Shown here one piece after another: positions 48,779 to 60,843 of a stretch of 64,000 bases of DNA. The notes beneath the pieces are model-generated. The model ran no database searches and was not told where the DNA came from. It saw only the letters and a program-made list of their open reading frames with translations. Position numbers and translations under genes: made by a program. The stretch is from Macrotis lagotis (taxonomy: Eukaryota > Chordata > Mammalia > Peramelemorphia > Peramelidae): NCBI RefSeq assembly GCF_037893015.1, contig NC_133663.1, forward strand, positions 142,235,297 to 142,299,296. The letters run 5' to 3'. The stretch's first letter is position 1. Each line of letters starts with the position of its first letter.

Positions 48779-51700
48779 GGACAGATAAACTTCTGGCCAA
48801 GATGGCAGAAATAAGACAGGCACAGTGCTAATGTCTCCTGATCTTTCCTCATATATAATATGATCCAAACTTCTTAATAGAAATCCGATCTACAAAACCC
48901 AGAAAGAGAAACTAGGAGAAGAACAACTACTTCAAGATTTGTCTTCAAGGATCATGGGTGAGCCAAGTGCAGAGGGCAGACTCTGCTGTGAGCAGAGAAT
49001 ACAATGAGAGCCTGAGAGCATGACTGGCCTGATCAGTGGGTCAGGGGAGAGCCTGAGAGCCTGAAAATGTGATTGGCCTGAGTGGCGATGGGGCAGTCAA
49101 GAGCCTAACAGCTTTACTAGCACGTCCTGCTGGAGCAACTAGAGCTTGAGAACCTGAAATCAAAGCTAGATTGATTCAATCACTGGGACATGGGCCAACT
49201 AGGGAGCAGAGGCATTGGTTGTGGTTCCAAGAGTCTGCTTGATGGTAGAGCCAGAGGGTGAGATCCAGTGCTGGAGAGTTACAGCCTAACCTTTGATTCA
49301 GCTGAAGCCTCTTCCCAAAACAAACACAATTACAGACCACCTCTGTCCTAGGCTCAGTTTTGAGAACCAGAACTTCCACAGCTATGAATATGGAGAGCAA
49401 TTACATTGCCCTAGGACAAAGTCTACCATTGTTCAAAGATAAAAGTATTCAGCAGCGTCATTCACCCCCTCTAGGCTAAGGGAGAGTGCATCAAACTAAG
49501 GTCACAGACACTCCAGAGAAAGCAACCAACACAACCTACTGGCCAGCCCACTAAGTTTTACTAAATCCAGTGAGTAAAACCTCTACTGATCTCAATAACA
49601 AACCTCTGTTAACCAGCCCCTCCACAACACAGAGTTTTAGGAAAATGAAGAAAGGTCAGCAGAAAGGAGGTCCAAAGAAAAATTTCTAGAAGGAAAAGAC
49701 CCTAACTCAGAGAGACCTAGAATTTCTGAGGAGGATATGATCTGGTCCCTAACACAGAAAGACTAGCTTGAAAAAATCAGGAAGGAGATTAAAAATCAAT
49801 TGGAAAATTTAGGAGAGGCAATTAACACCTTGCAGCAAGAAAACAAATCCTTTTAAAATGAAATTGGACAAATGCAAAAAGAAAATAATTCTCTCACAAT
49901 CTGAATTGGCCAAGTGGAAAACTCTTTCAAAAATAGAACTGACCTATTGGAAAAGGAGCTGCAAAAGGTAAATGAAGAAAATTATTCTCTAAAAAAAGAA
50001 CATAGTCTGTAGAAACTAATGACTTCATGAGACAGCAAGAGTCTGTTAAAACCAAAAAACTGAAAAATGCCTCATCAGCACAACTACGGACCTTGAGAAT
50101 AGTTTGAGAAGGGAAAACCTGAGAATTATAAGACTTTCTGTAAACATTGAAGAGAAAATATCCTGGACTTAATATTACAGGATTTTGTGATGGAAAACTG
50201 CCCTGTTATCATGGAACCAGAAGCTGAACCTTCACTTCCCGGGGGTAAAGATGGACATTTAACAAAATGGGAAACTTTCAAAATATACTGATGAAAAGAC
50301 CATAGCCTAATTGAAAATTTGAACATCAAACAGGATTCTCAAGAGACACATGAACAGGTTTCCAAAAAGGGGGTAAAGAAAAAAAAAACCTGTTATCCAA
50401 TAAGATGAAAATGGTTTTATCTCAAACTTGGGAGAAAGATTCTCATAACTCTTGAGAGAGAGAATATACTTAGCCAGAAGAGATGGATACTCATGACTTA
50501 TCCATGAGATTGCTATCCAATAAGATGAAACTGGCTATGTCCCTACCTGGGAGAAAGGCTCTAATAACTCTCGAGAATTCTAACTGTATTAGAGAGAATA
50601 TACTTAGGCAGAAGTGATGAACACTTATGACTTTTCTGCGACTCAGATAGGATGATTTGAAGCAATACCTCCTTAAAAAGGGGGACAGTAAGGAGACAGG
50701 AGGATGGATGAGATTGATTGAGGTAAATCACATTACATTAAGAAGTACAAAGAACCTATTGTAATAGAGGCGAAGAAGGGAGCTGCTGAGAACCACCTGA
50801 ATCTTCCTTTCATCAGACTTGGCTTAATGTTAACTCACACAAACACTCAATTAAGTTAAGAAACTTATTTTACTTTTCAAGAATTAAAAGGGGAAAAGGG
50901 GAGCTGGGACAGGGAAGGTGAGAAAAAAGGGAAATAACGAAAGGAAGGGAAGGAAGAAGGGGGGGAAAAGGAAAGGGGAAATAAGGTAAGGGGGTTTAAT
51001 ATAGGAGGGCAAACACACTGAAGGTGATGGTATGGATAAAGGGAAAAAGTGAAAAAATGCAAAGTGAGGAAAGATAGCATGGAAGGCAATAAATAGCTAG
51101 TAATCATAAATTTGAATGTGAATTGGATGAATTCTCCCTTAAAATGTACATGAATGGTAGAGTTGACTAAAAAACAGAACCCTGAAATATGCTGCTTAAA
51201 AGAAAATCATTTGAAGCAGAGAGATACATATAGAGAAAAGGTAAGACATTGTAGCAAAATATTGTTTTTGCTTCAGTTGAAATAAAGAAAAGCATGGCTA
51301 TCAATCCTGTTCTCAGCCAAAGCAGCTGCAAAAAAGATATTGTTAAAAAGAGATGAGGAAGGAAACTATATCCTCCTAAAAAGTACCATGGATGATAAAG
51401 TAATTTCAGTACCAAATATGTATGCACCCAATGGTATAGCATCCAAATTCTTAGAGGAAAATTTGAAAGAGATACAGGACAACATAGACCACAAAACTCT
51501 AGCAGTGGGGAGACCTCAATCTCACACTCTCAGATTTAGATAAATCTATTTATGAAATAAAAAAGAAGGAAGTTAAAGAAATAAATACACTGTTAGAAAA
51601 CCTTGGTATGATAGATTTATGGAGGAAGCTGAATGGGGATAGAAAGGAATATACTTGTGTTTTTTGCAGGTACTTACACAAAAAATTGACTATGTAATAT

Positions 51701-53022
51701 GGCATAAAAACCTAATGATCAATTGCAGACAGGCAGAAATAGTGAATTGTTCTTTCACAGATCGTAATGCAATAAAAATTATATGCAATATTGGACCAGG
51801 GTGATATAGACCCAAAACTAATTGGAAACTAAAAAAGCACATTTGAAAAAACAAGTGGATCAAACAACAAACTATATAAATAATTAATTATTTCATTCCA
51901 GCTAATGTCAATAATGAAACAATATACCAAAACCTATGGGATTCAATCAAGTTGGTTATCTTTAAATGCTGACATGAATAAGTTAGAGAAAGAAGAAATC
52001 AATGAACTCAATATGTAACTAAAACAATTAGAGAAAGAACAAATTAAAAGCCCCCAATTAAATACCAAACTAGAAATTATAGAAATTAAAGGAGAAATTA
52101 ATAGCATTGAAAGCAAGAAAACTATTGAACTAATAAAAAAAAATGAGTAGGTTTCATGAAAAATCCAATAAAATTATTAAACCTCTGTTCAATTTGATTA
52201 AAAAAGAAAAAAGAAAACCAAATTGCTAGCATCATAAATAAAAAAGGTGAAATCACCATCAATGAGGAAGAAATTAAAGTAATAATTCAGAATTATTTTG
52301 CCAAACTCTATGCCAATAAATTTGACAATTGAAGTGAAATGGACAAATATTTACAAAAATGTAAGTTGTCTAGGTTAAATAAAGAGGAAAATAAATACCT
52401 AAACAACTTTATCTCAGAAAAAGAAATTCAACAAACCATTATTTAAATCCCTAAGATAAAAATATGAAGAGCCAGATGGATTCACAAGTGAATTCTATCA
52501 AACATTTAAGGAACAATTGTTTCCTATTCTATATAAATTCTTTGGAAAAATAGGTGAAGATGGAACTCTGTCTAACTATTTGTATGACACAAATATTGTC
52601 CTGATAAATAAAACAGGGAGAATTAAAACAAAGAAACAAAATTATAGATCTATCTCCTGGCTGAATATAAATGTAAAAATCTTAAATAAAATCTTAGTAA
52701 AAAATTGCAACAATTTATTACTAGGATAATACTTTGTGAACAAGTAGAATTTATCCCAGGAATGCCATGTTGTTTCAACATTAGGAAAACTGTTAGTATG
52801 ATTATTTATATCAATAACAAACCTATCAGAAATCATATGATTATATCAATTGATACATGAAAAGCTTTTGAGAAAATACAGTATCCATTCCTACTAAAAA
52901 CACTAGAGAGTATAAGACTAAATGGTTTGTTATTTAAAATAATAAACAGTGTCTATGTGAAGCCATAAACAACCATTATATGCAACAGGGAGAATCTAGA
53001 GTCATTCCCAATAAGATCAGAG

Positions 53023-53226
53023 GTGGAACAAAGATGTCCATTATCACCACTATTATTCAATATCATATTAGAAATGTTAGCTTCAGGAATAAGTGAAGAC
53101 ATAGAAATTGAAGTAATTAGAATTGGGAAGGAAGAGACAAAACAGTCACCCTTTGCAGATGACATGATGGTATCAAGAATTCCAAAAAATCATCTACAAC
53201 TTATTAGAAATGACTGGCAGTTTTAG
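53023..53226 (+). pseudogene. L5 ORF2 fragment with the RT catalytic box
   Basis: 67-codon frame: E-Q-R-C-P-L-S-P-L-L-F-N-I-I-L-E-M-L then P-F-A-D-D-M-M-V. F-A-D-D is the LINE-1 RT active-site motif with both aspartates intact, the best preserved catalytic box in this window. The surrounding ORF2 is interrupted, so no enzyme is expected. Confidence 0.9.
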
Positions 53227-53699
53227 CAAAGTCCCAGGATATAAAATTAACCCTCATCAATTCATTACATTTCTATATATGACTATCAAGATACAGCAGA
53301 AAGAGCTAGAAAGGAAAATCCCATTCAAAGTAACCTCAGATAATATAAAATACCTTGTAGTCTATCTGCCACAGCAGACTCAATGACTTTTTTAAAAACA
53401 ATTTCAAAACACTGCTCATACAAATAAAATCAGATTTAAGTAGCTGGGCAAACAACAACTGCTCATGGATAGGCCAAGCTAATATAATAAACATGACAAA
53501 CCAAAACTAAATTACCTACTTAGTGCTCTACTAATTAAAATTCCCCCCAAAATTACTTTATGAGTTAGAAAGAGTGGTAAGTAAATTCATCGGGAGAAAT
53601 TAAAAAGTCAATAATTTCCTGGAATTCAATGAAAAAACAGTTCAAAAGAAGGTGGCTTTGCCTTACCAGATCTAAAATTTTATTATAAAGTATCAGTCA

Positions 53700-53874
53700 G
53701 GAGCGGCTAGGTGGTGTAGTGGATAAAGCACCAGCCCTGGAGTCAGGAGTACCTGGGTTCAAATCCAGTCTCAGACACTTAATAATTACCTAGCTGTGTG
53801 GACTTGGGCAAGTTGCTTAACTCCGTTTGCCTTGCAAAAAAATAAAAAAAAAAATAAAAAAATAAAATTAAACT
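53700..53874 (+). repeat. SINE (WSINE1-type) in L5
   Basis: Full SINE with an A-rich tail and a perfect 13-base TSD 'aaagtatcagtca' (53687-53699 and 53875-53887). The perfect TSD marks it as one of the youngest insertions here. Confidence 0.96.
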
Positions 53875-54901
53875 AAAGTATCAGTCATCAAAACTGTCTG
53901 GTATTGGCTAAGAAATTGAGTGGTGGATCATTGGAAAAGACTAGGTGCAATAACAGGAAATGATTATAGTAATCTGATGTTTGATGAAACCAAAGTGTCT
54001 AGCTATTGGGATAAAAACTCTTTCTTCCATAAAAACTGCTGAGAATATTGGAAGTTAGAATTGAAGAAACTTAAATTAGACCAACACCTCACACTCTATA
54101 CTTGGTATAGATCCAAATGGATACAAGACCTAGACATAAAAACCCCCCTCATTATTATAAATAAACTAGAAATCAAGGAGTAGTTTACCTATCAGATCTA
54201 TAGAAAGCAATGCAGTTTATGACCAAGTATGAGATGGAGAACATAATTAAAAGCAAAGAAGATAATTTTGAATTCATTAAATTAAGAAGTTTGTTGCTCA
54301 GAAAAAAACACTGTAATTAAGATCAAAAGAAATGTAGTAAATTAGGAAATAATTTTTACAAATACTATTTCTGACAAAGGACCCTTTTCTAAAATATACA
54401 GACAACTGAGGCAAATTTTCCAAAAAAAAATTTCCACCATTGTCAAAGGATCTGCAAAGGCAATTTACAGATGAGGAAATCAAAGAAATTCATAGTCATT
54501 TGAGAAGTAGCTCTATATCAATACTTATGAGGGAAATGCAAATTAAAGCATTACCAGTTCACATCTCTCAGACTGTTCAATATGACTAGAAAGGACAATG
54601 ATCAATGTTGGAAGGGATGTGGGAAATCTGGGATATTAATACATTGTTGGTGGAGCTATGAACTCATCCAACCTTTCTAGAGAACAATTTGGAATTATGT
54701 CCAAAGAGCATTGAAAGTGTATATACCCCTTGATCTAGCAATACCACTATTGCATTTATACCCTGAAGAGATTATGAAAAAGGGTAAAAACATCACCTGT
54801 ACAAAAATATTAATAGCAGCCATGTTTGTGGTGGCAAAGAATTGGAAATTAAGTAAATGTCCTTCAAACAGGGAACAGCTTAACATACTGTTGTATATGT
54901 A

Positions 54902-55355
54902 TGAAAAGTCCTTTGACTTTTCCTTTTGGGCAGCAGGACCCTACCTTTCTTCCAAGGTCTTTGGGGTGCCACCAGACATGACCAGTGTGTTCAATAATGA
55001 GAGTTCAAAGGAGAGATGGGTAACAAGTTTTATTAACTACATCTCTGCCTTTGCAAGCAGACAGTCCTTTTTTATACATGTAAGACCATTCTATCAGCCT
55101 CTTTTTGGGATGCAAAACAGTGTAACTCAAAGATCACTCCCAGGCTTCTTCTTTCACAATAGATGTTCTCTTTTCTATCAACTTCAAAGGCATAAGATAA
55201 TGGTTAAGTAAAGAAGGACCAGAGCTCCTCCCTGAGTACAGAGCACACTCAGATATTTGCTGCTATCAGAGTGTTCTGACCTTGTGCAAACAACGGGGTC
55301 TCAAGTTTTCTCAAGAGTACTTCATGGCAAGCATTCTTAACTTTAACCCTTTACA
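54902..55355 (-). mobile_element. Solo LTR of an endogenous retrovirus (class II-like), inserted in L5
   Basis: A 454-base non-LINE insert interrupts the L5 3' region. It has TG..CA ends and a perfect 6-base TSD 'tatgta' (54896-54901, 55356-55361). On the minus strand it shows a TATA-like box (about 55068-55076) and, about 40 bases on, an AATAAA signal (55029-55034), the usual LTR promoter/poly(A) order, so the LTR points leftward. No internal viral genes are present: a solo LTR left by recombination. A 6-base TSD fits betaretrovirus-like (ERVK-type) elements. It postdates L5 and the perfect TSD suggests moderate age. Confidence 0.85.
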
Positions 55356-58237
55356 TATGTATGCCATGAAACACTATTGTGCTATTAGAAACCAGGAGGG
55401 ACGCGAATTCAGGAAATTCTGGAAACATTTGCATGAACTGATGCTGAGTGGGATGAGCAGAATCAGAAAAACATTGTACGTACTAAGAGCAACAAAGGGG
55501 TGAGGATCAACCTTGATCAACTTGCTTATTCCATCAGTGGACTATTTTGTGCTATCTTCAATGGAGAATACCATCGGTATCCAGAGAAAGAATCATGGAG
55601 TTTGAACAAAGACCAAAGATTATTACCTTTAATTTGGCGAAAAAAACTTATCTCATTATGGAATTCTGCTTTCGCTCATAATTTATTTTTCTTCCTTAAG
55701 GATATGATTTCTCTCTCATCACATTCAACTTAGATCAATGTATACCATGGAAACAATGTAAAGACCAACGGCCTGCTTTCAGTGAGGGTTGGGGGTAATG
55801 AAGCAAGATAAAAGGCAAAATCATAAAACTCAAAACAAATAAAATCTTTCTAAAAATAGGAATGGAAGCTGTAATTTAGCAAAAGTTTTTTTTAGAATCT
55901 ATTGAGATAATCATATGATTTCTGTTGGTTTTGCTATAGATATTTTCAATTATGTTATGTGTTTCCCTAATATTGAACCATCCCTGCTTACCTAGTATAA
56001 ATCTTATCTGATCATGGTGTATTATCCTAGTAATAACTTGATGTAGTCTCATTTACAAAATTTTAGTTAAGAATTTTAGATCAATTTACATTATGGGGAT
56101 TGATCTATAATTTTCTTTGTCTGTTTTGCTTCTTCCTGGTTTAGTTATCAATACCATGTTATTGTCATGAAAGGAATTTAACAGAACTCATCTTCTGTTT
56201 TTAGTATGTTATGTAGAATAGGAATTGTTTTATATATTTAAATAGTTTATTTAGAATAGGGATTAATTATTCTTAGGGAGTTTATTGATGGTTTTTTCAA
56301 TTTATTTTTTCTATAATGGGTTAAGTTATTTATTTTCTCTTTTATTAATCTTTTCAGTTGTATTTCTGTAAATCTTCATCCATTTCACTCAGGTATCCAA
56401 TTTATTGGCATGAAAGTCTGCAAAATTGCTCCAAATTATATCATTAATTTACTCTTCATTAGTGGTTATTTCACCCTTTTCATTTCTGATGCTGCAAATT
56501 TATCTTATTTTTTTTAAATCAGGATAACCAAAGTTTTGTCTATTTTATTAACTTTTTCATAAAACCAAGTCTTAATTCTATATATTAGACCAGTAGCTTT
56601 CTTGCTTTCAATTTTATTAATATCTCCTTTTATTTTTAGAGTTGCAAATTTAGTATTTATATGGGGATCTTTAATTTGTTCTTTTTCCAGTTTTTTAATT
56701 ACATGCCCAATTCATTGATCTCTCCTTTCTCTATTATATTTATCAAGTCTTTTATATATATAAACTTTCCTCTCAAAATTACTTTGACAGCCTTCCATAA
56801 ATTTTGTATAATGTCTCATCATTTTCTGGGATATAATTATTAATTAGTTCTATTATTTGCTGTTTGATACACCCATTATTTAAGATAAAGTTAATTTATC
56901 TCCAATTAGTTCTTGTTTTCTTTTTCCATGACCTTTTAATACATGTAGTTTTTATTGCATCATGGTCTGAGAAGTTTAATTGTATTATTTTTGGAATTCA
57001 GCATTTGATTATAAGGTTTTTGTGCCCTACTATATGGTCAATTATGGTTTAGGTGACATGTACTTCCACTAAAAAGGTGTATTCTTTTTTATTGCCGTTA
57101 AGATTTTCCCAGAAGTCTATCATATATAAATTGTCTAAGATTTCATTCACTTTCTTATCTCCTGTGTTTTTTATTTGGCTGTTAGATTTATCTGGCTCTA
57201 AGAGAGGATGATTGAGGTTTTGCTGTCTATTTCTCCTTATAATTCACTTAGGTTTTCCACTAGGAATTTGGATGCTATACCATCAGGTGCTTACCTATTT
57301 GGTAATGATATAGCTTCATTATCAATGGAGCTTTTTAAGAAGTTGTACTTTCCTTCCTGATCCCTTTTAATCAGATTGATTATTGCTTTTACTTTATCTG
57401 AGATAAGTATTGCTATCCCTAATTTTTTTTTTTATTTCAATGGAGGAGTAATATCTTTTGCTCCATCCTATTAGTATCACCTGCATGTATCTTTCTTTTT
57501 GAAGTTTGTTTCTTGTAAACAACATATTGTAGGATTTTGGTTTTTATCCATTCTTCCATCTGATTCCAGTTTATGGGAAGGTTTATCCCATTCTCATATA
57601 TTTAAGATTACTAATTCTATATTTCCCTCCATGCTATCTTTCTCCAGTTACACGCTTATCTTTCCTTTTCTCTTATTCCTCCTCAGCAAAGTTTTACTAA
57701 CTTTCCCTTTGATTTTTCTTTTAAAAATTTAACTTTCAGTTTATTTTCACTTATAGCTTCCAACTTCCCTTTGAACAGACCCTTCTTCTCTTAACTTTTC
57801 CTTTCCCAGTTCCCTCTTCCTTATAGATTACAGTAAATTTTTAAACCCACATGGGAATGTAGTTTATAATGCACTAATTCTATTAAATAGAATTTACTTA
57901 GCAACCCTCTAAAATCATAATGTATTATGAATGTGGTATCATCAATCACAGTTTGATCATTTATTTATTTGATAAGCTCCTATTTTTATCAAGATATCAC
58001 TGATTTTTTGCTTGATTACTTGAAAAACAACATTGACTCAAATTGCCTCAAATCCTAATTATAATTATTTTTTACCTTACCTCCTTTTCAAATATCTTTC
58101 AAGTCCATTCAATCCTCCTCATAAACTAAAGTATCATACAAAGCCAGACCATTTCTTAAAAAATTTGTGTCTCTCCCCCAGGCCTATTTTCTCTGATATT
58201 TTACCCACCCTCCCGCACCCAGCATCAGGAAACTGAA

Positions 58238-58412
58238 CCACTTGTTAAGTGAAACAAGTCCTATTTTCTTTCACACTTTACCTCCTCCCAGCCTCAACCA
58301 AGGCAATTAACTCCTTGTTAAGTGAAACAAGGTCTATTCTCTCTCCAGCTTTAACCACCACCACCACCACCACCCCTTAGGGTACTTAATCCCTAGCTAA
58401 ATGAAGCAAGGT
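58238..58412. repeat. Three imperfect ~75-bp repeats in the L3 linker
   Basis: 'cttgttaagtgaaacaag' at 58241 recurs at 58314 and, more diverged, at 58393 ('ctagctaaatgaagcaag'). Each lies in a C-rich context, with a (CAC)n run at 58351-58376. Confidence 0.65.
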
Positions 58413-59630
58413 TTAAATCAAACCCTGATCTAATTAACTGCAAGAATGTTAAAGATATCTAAATACTTGGAAACTCTTAAGGTCTCACCTTAGACCTTTA
58501 CAAGTGATTGTAAGTTATGGGGAAACTTGACTCAGGACTTCGCAGTTTATGATGCTCTCATTAGACAAGGTATAATGTACAGTAGAATTAAAGTGGGTCA
58601 AAGGATAATGAGATACTTGTTCCAAGTTAACTCCTCTGCTTTTTTCCCATGGCTTTTTGTCTGAAACATAGTGATATCATTTTGAACTTCTTGAGTGGAG
58701 AAGTAAGACCCCACTATATCCATATGCTTTAGGTCCATTCTCTTCAGTTATATTCTACCCTTTAATTATGTTAAGAGAAGTAAACTTCTAAAGAGTGTTA
58801 TATCCTCCCTTTTATGATTATATACAATTTGATGGTCTTGACCAACATTTCCTTTGTTTTGGTTTGTTTTTTCTTTCCCCCTTTTTAAATTTTTCATGCA
58901 ACTCTTGACTCTGTGTATTTGGCAATTGAATTCTCTGTTCAGTTTTGGTCTTTGTGTTAGGAAATTCTGGAAGTCCTCTCTTTCATCGAACATTCATCTT
59001 TCCCTTTGACAGTATGTGTGGAATTTTGCACTGTAGTACAATCTTGGTTATAATCCCATGTCCTTTTCTCCCTGACATATGCTATTCCAGGTCTTCAAAT
59101 CCTTCAGTGTTGAGGCTGATAGGTTCTATGTGAGTCTAATTATGCCTCCTTTGTATTTGAATTTGTTTTCTTTTTGCTCCTTGCAATATTTTCTCCTTTA
59201 TTTGAGAGTTTTAGGATTTGGTTATACAGCCCATGGAGCTTTTATCCTGTAGTCTCTTTCTGGAGGGGTTCTGTTGATTCTCTCAATAGTTATACTGTTA
59301 TCTTATTCATGTAGATGTGGACAATTTTCCATTATAATTTCTTACATGATGTTTTCCAGGTTCCTTCTTTTTTGATTGTCTCTTCTGGTTCCATTTTCCA
59401 GGTTATTCATTTTCCATAAAAGTCGATTTATTTTTTCTTTGATTTTTTCTAGTGTTTTTATTTTGTTTAATTGTATCTTGTAGTCTTGTACATTCAATTA
59501 GCTTTTGTGTTTTCTTTTCCAGTTGGTTATTTTTACTTTTAATGGAGTTGATTTCTTTGGTCAATTTTTCATAATTTTCCTGTACGACTTTCATTTCTTT
59601 TTTTCCATTTTTTCTTCTTCTCTTCATGGA

Positions 59631-59781
59631 CTTTTTTAAAGATTTTTGCAAGGCAATGGGATTAAGTGGCTAGTCCAAGACCACACAGGTAGGTAAATAT
59701 ATCAAATATCTGAGACTGGATTTGAAATCATATACTCCTGACTCCAGGGCCAGTGCTCTAGCCACTGCCACCTAGCTGCCA
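59631..59781 (-). repeat. SINE (WSINE1-type), minus strand, in L3 ORF1
   Basis: Reverse-complement SINE ('aggcaatgggattaagtggc' to 'gccacctagctgcc'). Short flanking similarity 'cttcttct' on both sides. Confidence 0.88.
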
Positions 59782-60039
59782 CCTTCTTCTTTAATTTTTA
59801 AATTCTTTTTTAAGTTCTTTGATGAGCTTTGTATTTGAGTCCAATTTATAGGCTGCTTTGATACTTGCCCTGTGAGTGATTTCTCATTCTTCTCTTCTTC
59901 AAACATAGCATTGTTATCAGATTTGTCTGTAAAATAGTTTTCTATAGTGAATGCTCTTTTAGCCCTTTTTTGTGTGCTGATCTTTGTTATTTTAGCTCTG
60001 CTCCTAGAGTATAGGTAGCATAGATCTAAGCTTTTTGTT

Positions 60040-60142
60040 TTATTTTATCTTATTTCATTTATTTATTTATTCATTTATTTATTTATCTATCTATTTATTT
60101 GTTTGTTTATTTATTTGCTTGTTTGTTTATTTATTTATTACT
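60040..60142. repeat. (TTTA)n/(TTTG)n microsatellite
   Basis: TTTA, TTTG and TCTA units in the L3 5' UTR region. Confidence 0.93.
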
Positions 60143-60211
60143 GAGAGTGGATTCTGATCCCAGACTTGTCATTCACCAAGATTTTGCCTGTGCAGTCCTG
60201 GCCTTGTCTTT

Positions 60212-60380
60212 TTTTTTCAGGTTTTTATTTTTTGCAAGGCAATGGGGTTAAATGGGGTTAAATGGCTTGGCCAAGGCCACACAACTGGGTAACTATTGAG
60301 TGTCTTAGGCCACATTTGAACTCAGGTCCTCCTGCCATCACAGCCAGTGCTCTATCTACTGCTCTACCTAGCCACCCCTA
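60212..60380 (-). repeat. SINE (WSINE1-type), minus strand, in L3 5' UTR
   Basis: Reverse-complement SINE with a perfect 12-base TSD 'ggccttgtcttt' (60200-60211, 60381-60392). It contains a small tandem of 'aaatggggtt'. Confidence 0.95.
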
Positions 60381-60843
60381 GGCCTTGTCTTTGCAGAAGT
60401 TTTTTTTTCCCCCCCTCGTTTATGTCCAGGTTCTGACCTAACAATGTTTTGTTTCAGACCCAGTCTAGTCCTGTACCTTGGTGTTCTCAGGGTTCAGAAT
60501 TTGTATGGGGTAGAAGTCCTCCCTGCTGGCTTGCTAAATAACTGCCAGGGCCTCTGCTTTTAGTTATTCTGTCAGGACCTGAATTGCATTATGACTATAA
60601 GTCTCCATATATATAAGTTTCCTGCTCTTTTGACTACCCTTTCCCCCTCAAAGAGACAGATCTTCACTGAAGATCTTCCACATTGTCTACAGTTGAAAAC
60701 TTCATTGATTCTTCTCTTTTCCTTTATGGCATTTGTAGTTTGAATGTCAGAGTGGAGGCTTCATTTTTCTTTAGAAGAGACAAGCTCTGGGAGAATGTTA
60801 GCTTCAGGCAGCCATCTGAGCTCTACCCCAGAAGTCTCTTGTG

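Larger units (their letters stand above)
48779..55852 (+). mobile_element. L5: full-length L1, plus strand, inserted in L3
   Basis: 5' end '..acttctggccaagatggcag'. ORF1 start region is near 49645, with coiled coil 49800-50040. The ORF1 RNA-binding/C-terminal part is shortened: about 280 bp present in Ld are absent after 50220. A linker dimer (50390, 50510) follows, then ORF2 from about 51100. The endonuclease includes N-M-Y-A-P-N near 51415. RT spans 52080-53300, with C-P-L-S-P-L-L-F near 53035 and the catalytic F-A-D-D at 53152-53163. The 3' UTR ends at about 55850 ('aaataaaatcttt'). A SINE and a solo LTR lie inside. TSD-like 'aataggg' and 'aatagga' lie at the edges. Many frame breaks. Confidence 0.92.
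55853..60843 (-). mobile_element. L3: RT, endonuclease, linker, ORF1 and 5' UTR (piece 3 of 3)
   Basis: Minus strand. The RT starts at 'gagataatcatatgatttct' (55903); 'attgaaccatccctgcttac' (55973) follows. The endonuclease is at 56850-57600 ('catggtctgagaagtttaat' at 56961). Linker 57600-58740, ORF1 58750-60000 (C-terminal L-T-Q-R-P-K-L-N-R-E at 58930, coiled coil 59400-59650), 5' UTR 60140-60843. The 5' end lies at the TSD 60844-60862. With 41578-43645 and 48474-48778 it totals about 7.3 kb of one L1, spread over 19.3 kb. Confidence 0.85.

Noticed and set aside
54711-55211. 166-codon plus-strand frame
   Set aside because: It starts in L1 ORF2 C-terminal sequence and runs into the solo LTR, so it joins unrelated parts by chance.
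57830-58740. Separate insertion in L3 between endonuclease and ORF1
   Set aside because: I suspected a second LTR, but no TG..CA ends or TSD could be found, and the Ld and L5 linkers are of similar length, so it is more simply the diverged L3 linker.
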